Below are positions 6,203-6,326 of a DNA stretch of 6,326 nt, piece by piece. A program made the position numbers and the translations under genes. The stretch spans positions 1 through 6,326 of the forward strand of contig VGSX01000214.1 in the NCBI GenBank assembly GCA_016874895.1, read 5' to 3'. The notes below the pieces were generated by a model. It saw only the letters and a program-made list of their open reading frames with translations, was not told the origin of the DNA and ran no database searches. This stretch comes from Deltaproteobacteria bacterium (lineage in GTDB: Bacteria; Desulfobacterota; Desulfobaccia; Desulfobaccales; Desulfobaccaceae). Positions within the stretch are counted from its first letter, which is position 1. Every line of letters begins with the position of its first letter.

Positions 6203-6326
6203 TTACCCATTAACTGCGTCTTCCGTTTCCTCCTCCGAAATGGCCTCAGCTAACTCTTGTCCATGGGGTGTCAGGGTAACGGCTGTAGCGCTTCCGGTTA
6301 TGGACTTCCAGATTGTTACCAGCCCC
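6203..6326 (-). CDS. C-terminal end of an unknown protein, winged-helix-like tail (partial)
   Basis: An open frame enters from the right edge and ends at TAA (6205-6203), giving 40 residues without their start. The sequence reads GLVTIWKS, then a small polar turn (ITGSATA), then VTLTPHGQELAEAI and an acidic tail ending AVNG. A hydrophobic strand, a turn and then V-x-L-T-x-x-G followed by a helix is the usual look of the wing and last helix of winged-helix DNA-binding domains. The family cannot be named from 40 residues. The gene is on the same strand as the methyltransferase and stops about 510 bases before it, so it may be a regulator or helper of the system or an unrelated neighbour. I am fairly sure it is coding because the reading is protein-like across all 40 codons. 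The fold is an inference. Confidence 0.6.
   Translation of the reverse strand, partial: GLVTIWKSITGSATAVTLTPHGQELAEAISEEETEDAVNG

Overview
The window holds a two-gene restriction-modification operon on the minus strand, of the Type III (Mod/Res) kind. It is flanked by short AT-rich stretches with only fragmentary coding signal. The main genes are GC-rich (many 60-base lines are 60-85% GC by hand count), have Shine-Dalgarno sequences and are tightly packed, so the source is a bacterium, probably Gram-negative. The codon style would suit a GC-rich delta-proteobacterial-type genome, but nothing here fixes the taxon.

Layout, read in the direction of transcription (right to left). At 6326-6203 is the last 40 codons of a gene entering from the right edge; its tail looks like the wing of a winged-helix domain. 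From 6202 to 5691 is about 510 bp of mostly AT-rich intergenic DNA with a weak promoter candidate, two short perfect palindromes and one doubtful 41-codon ORF on the plus strand. At 5690-3717 is a 657-residue beta-class DNA methyltransferase (Mod). After 3 bases, at 3713-294, is a 1139-residue superfamily 2 helicase/PD-(D/E)xK nuclease (Res). From 293 to 1 is a downstream region with a weak terminator candidate and two open stretches that look like gene remnants.

How it works together: Mod should methylate a specific short sequence (probably N6-adenine) and lend target recognition to Res. Res uses ATP through its helicase core and cuts unmodified DNA with its C-terminal nuclease. The res Shine-Dalgarno lies inside the end of mod, so restriction is probably made only after modification.

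Three things go beyond a plain Type III system. (1) Res carries about 180 extra mostly helical residues after the nuclease, ending in an R-N-x4-H motif typical of HEPN domains, which are often RNases in defence and toxin systems. (2) The middle of mod, including the presumed target-recognition domain, is about 40% GC inside a gene that is otherwise about 60-70% GC, as expected if the recognition cassette was exchanged by recombination. (3) Mod ends in a PKD/Ig-like beta-sandwich sequence. The HEPN-tailed Res is the best candidate here for something not well described.
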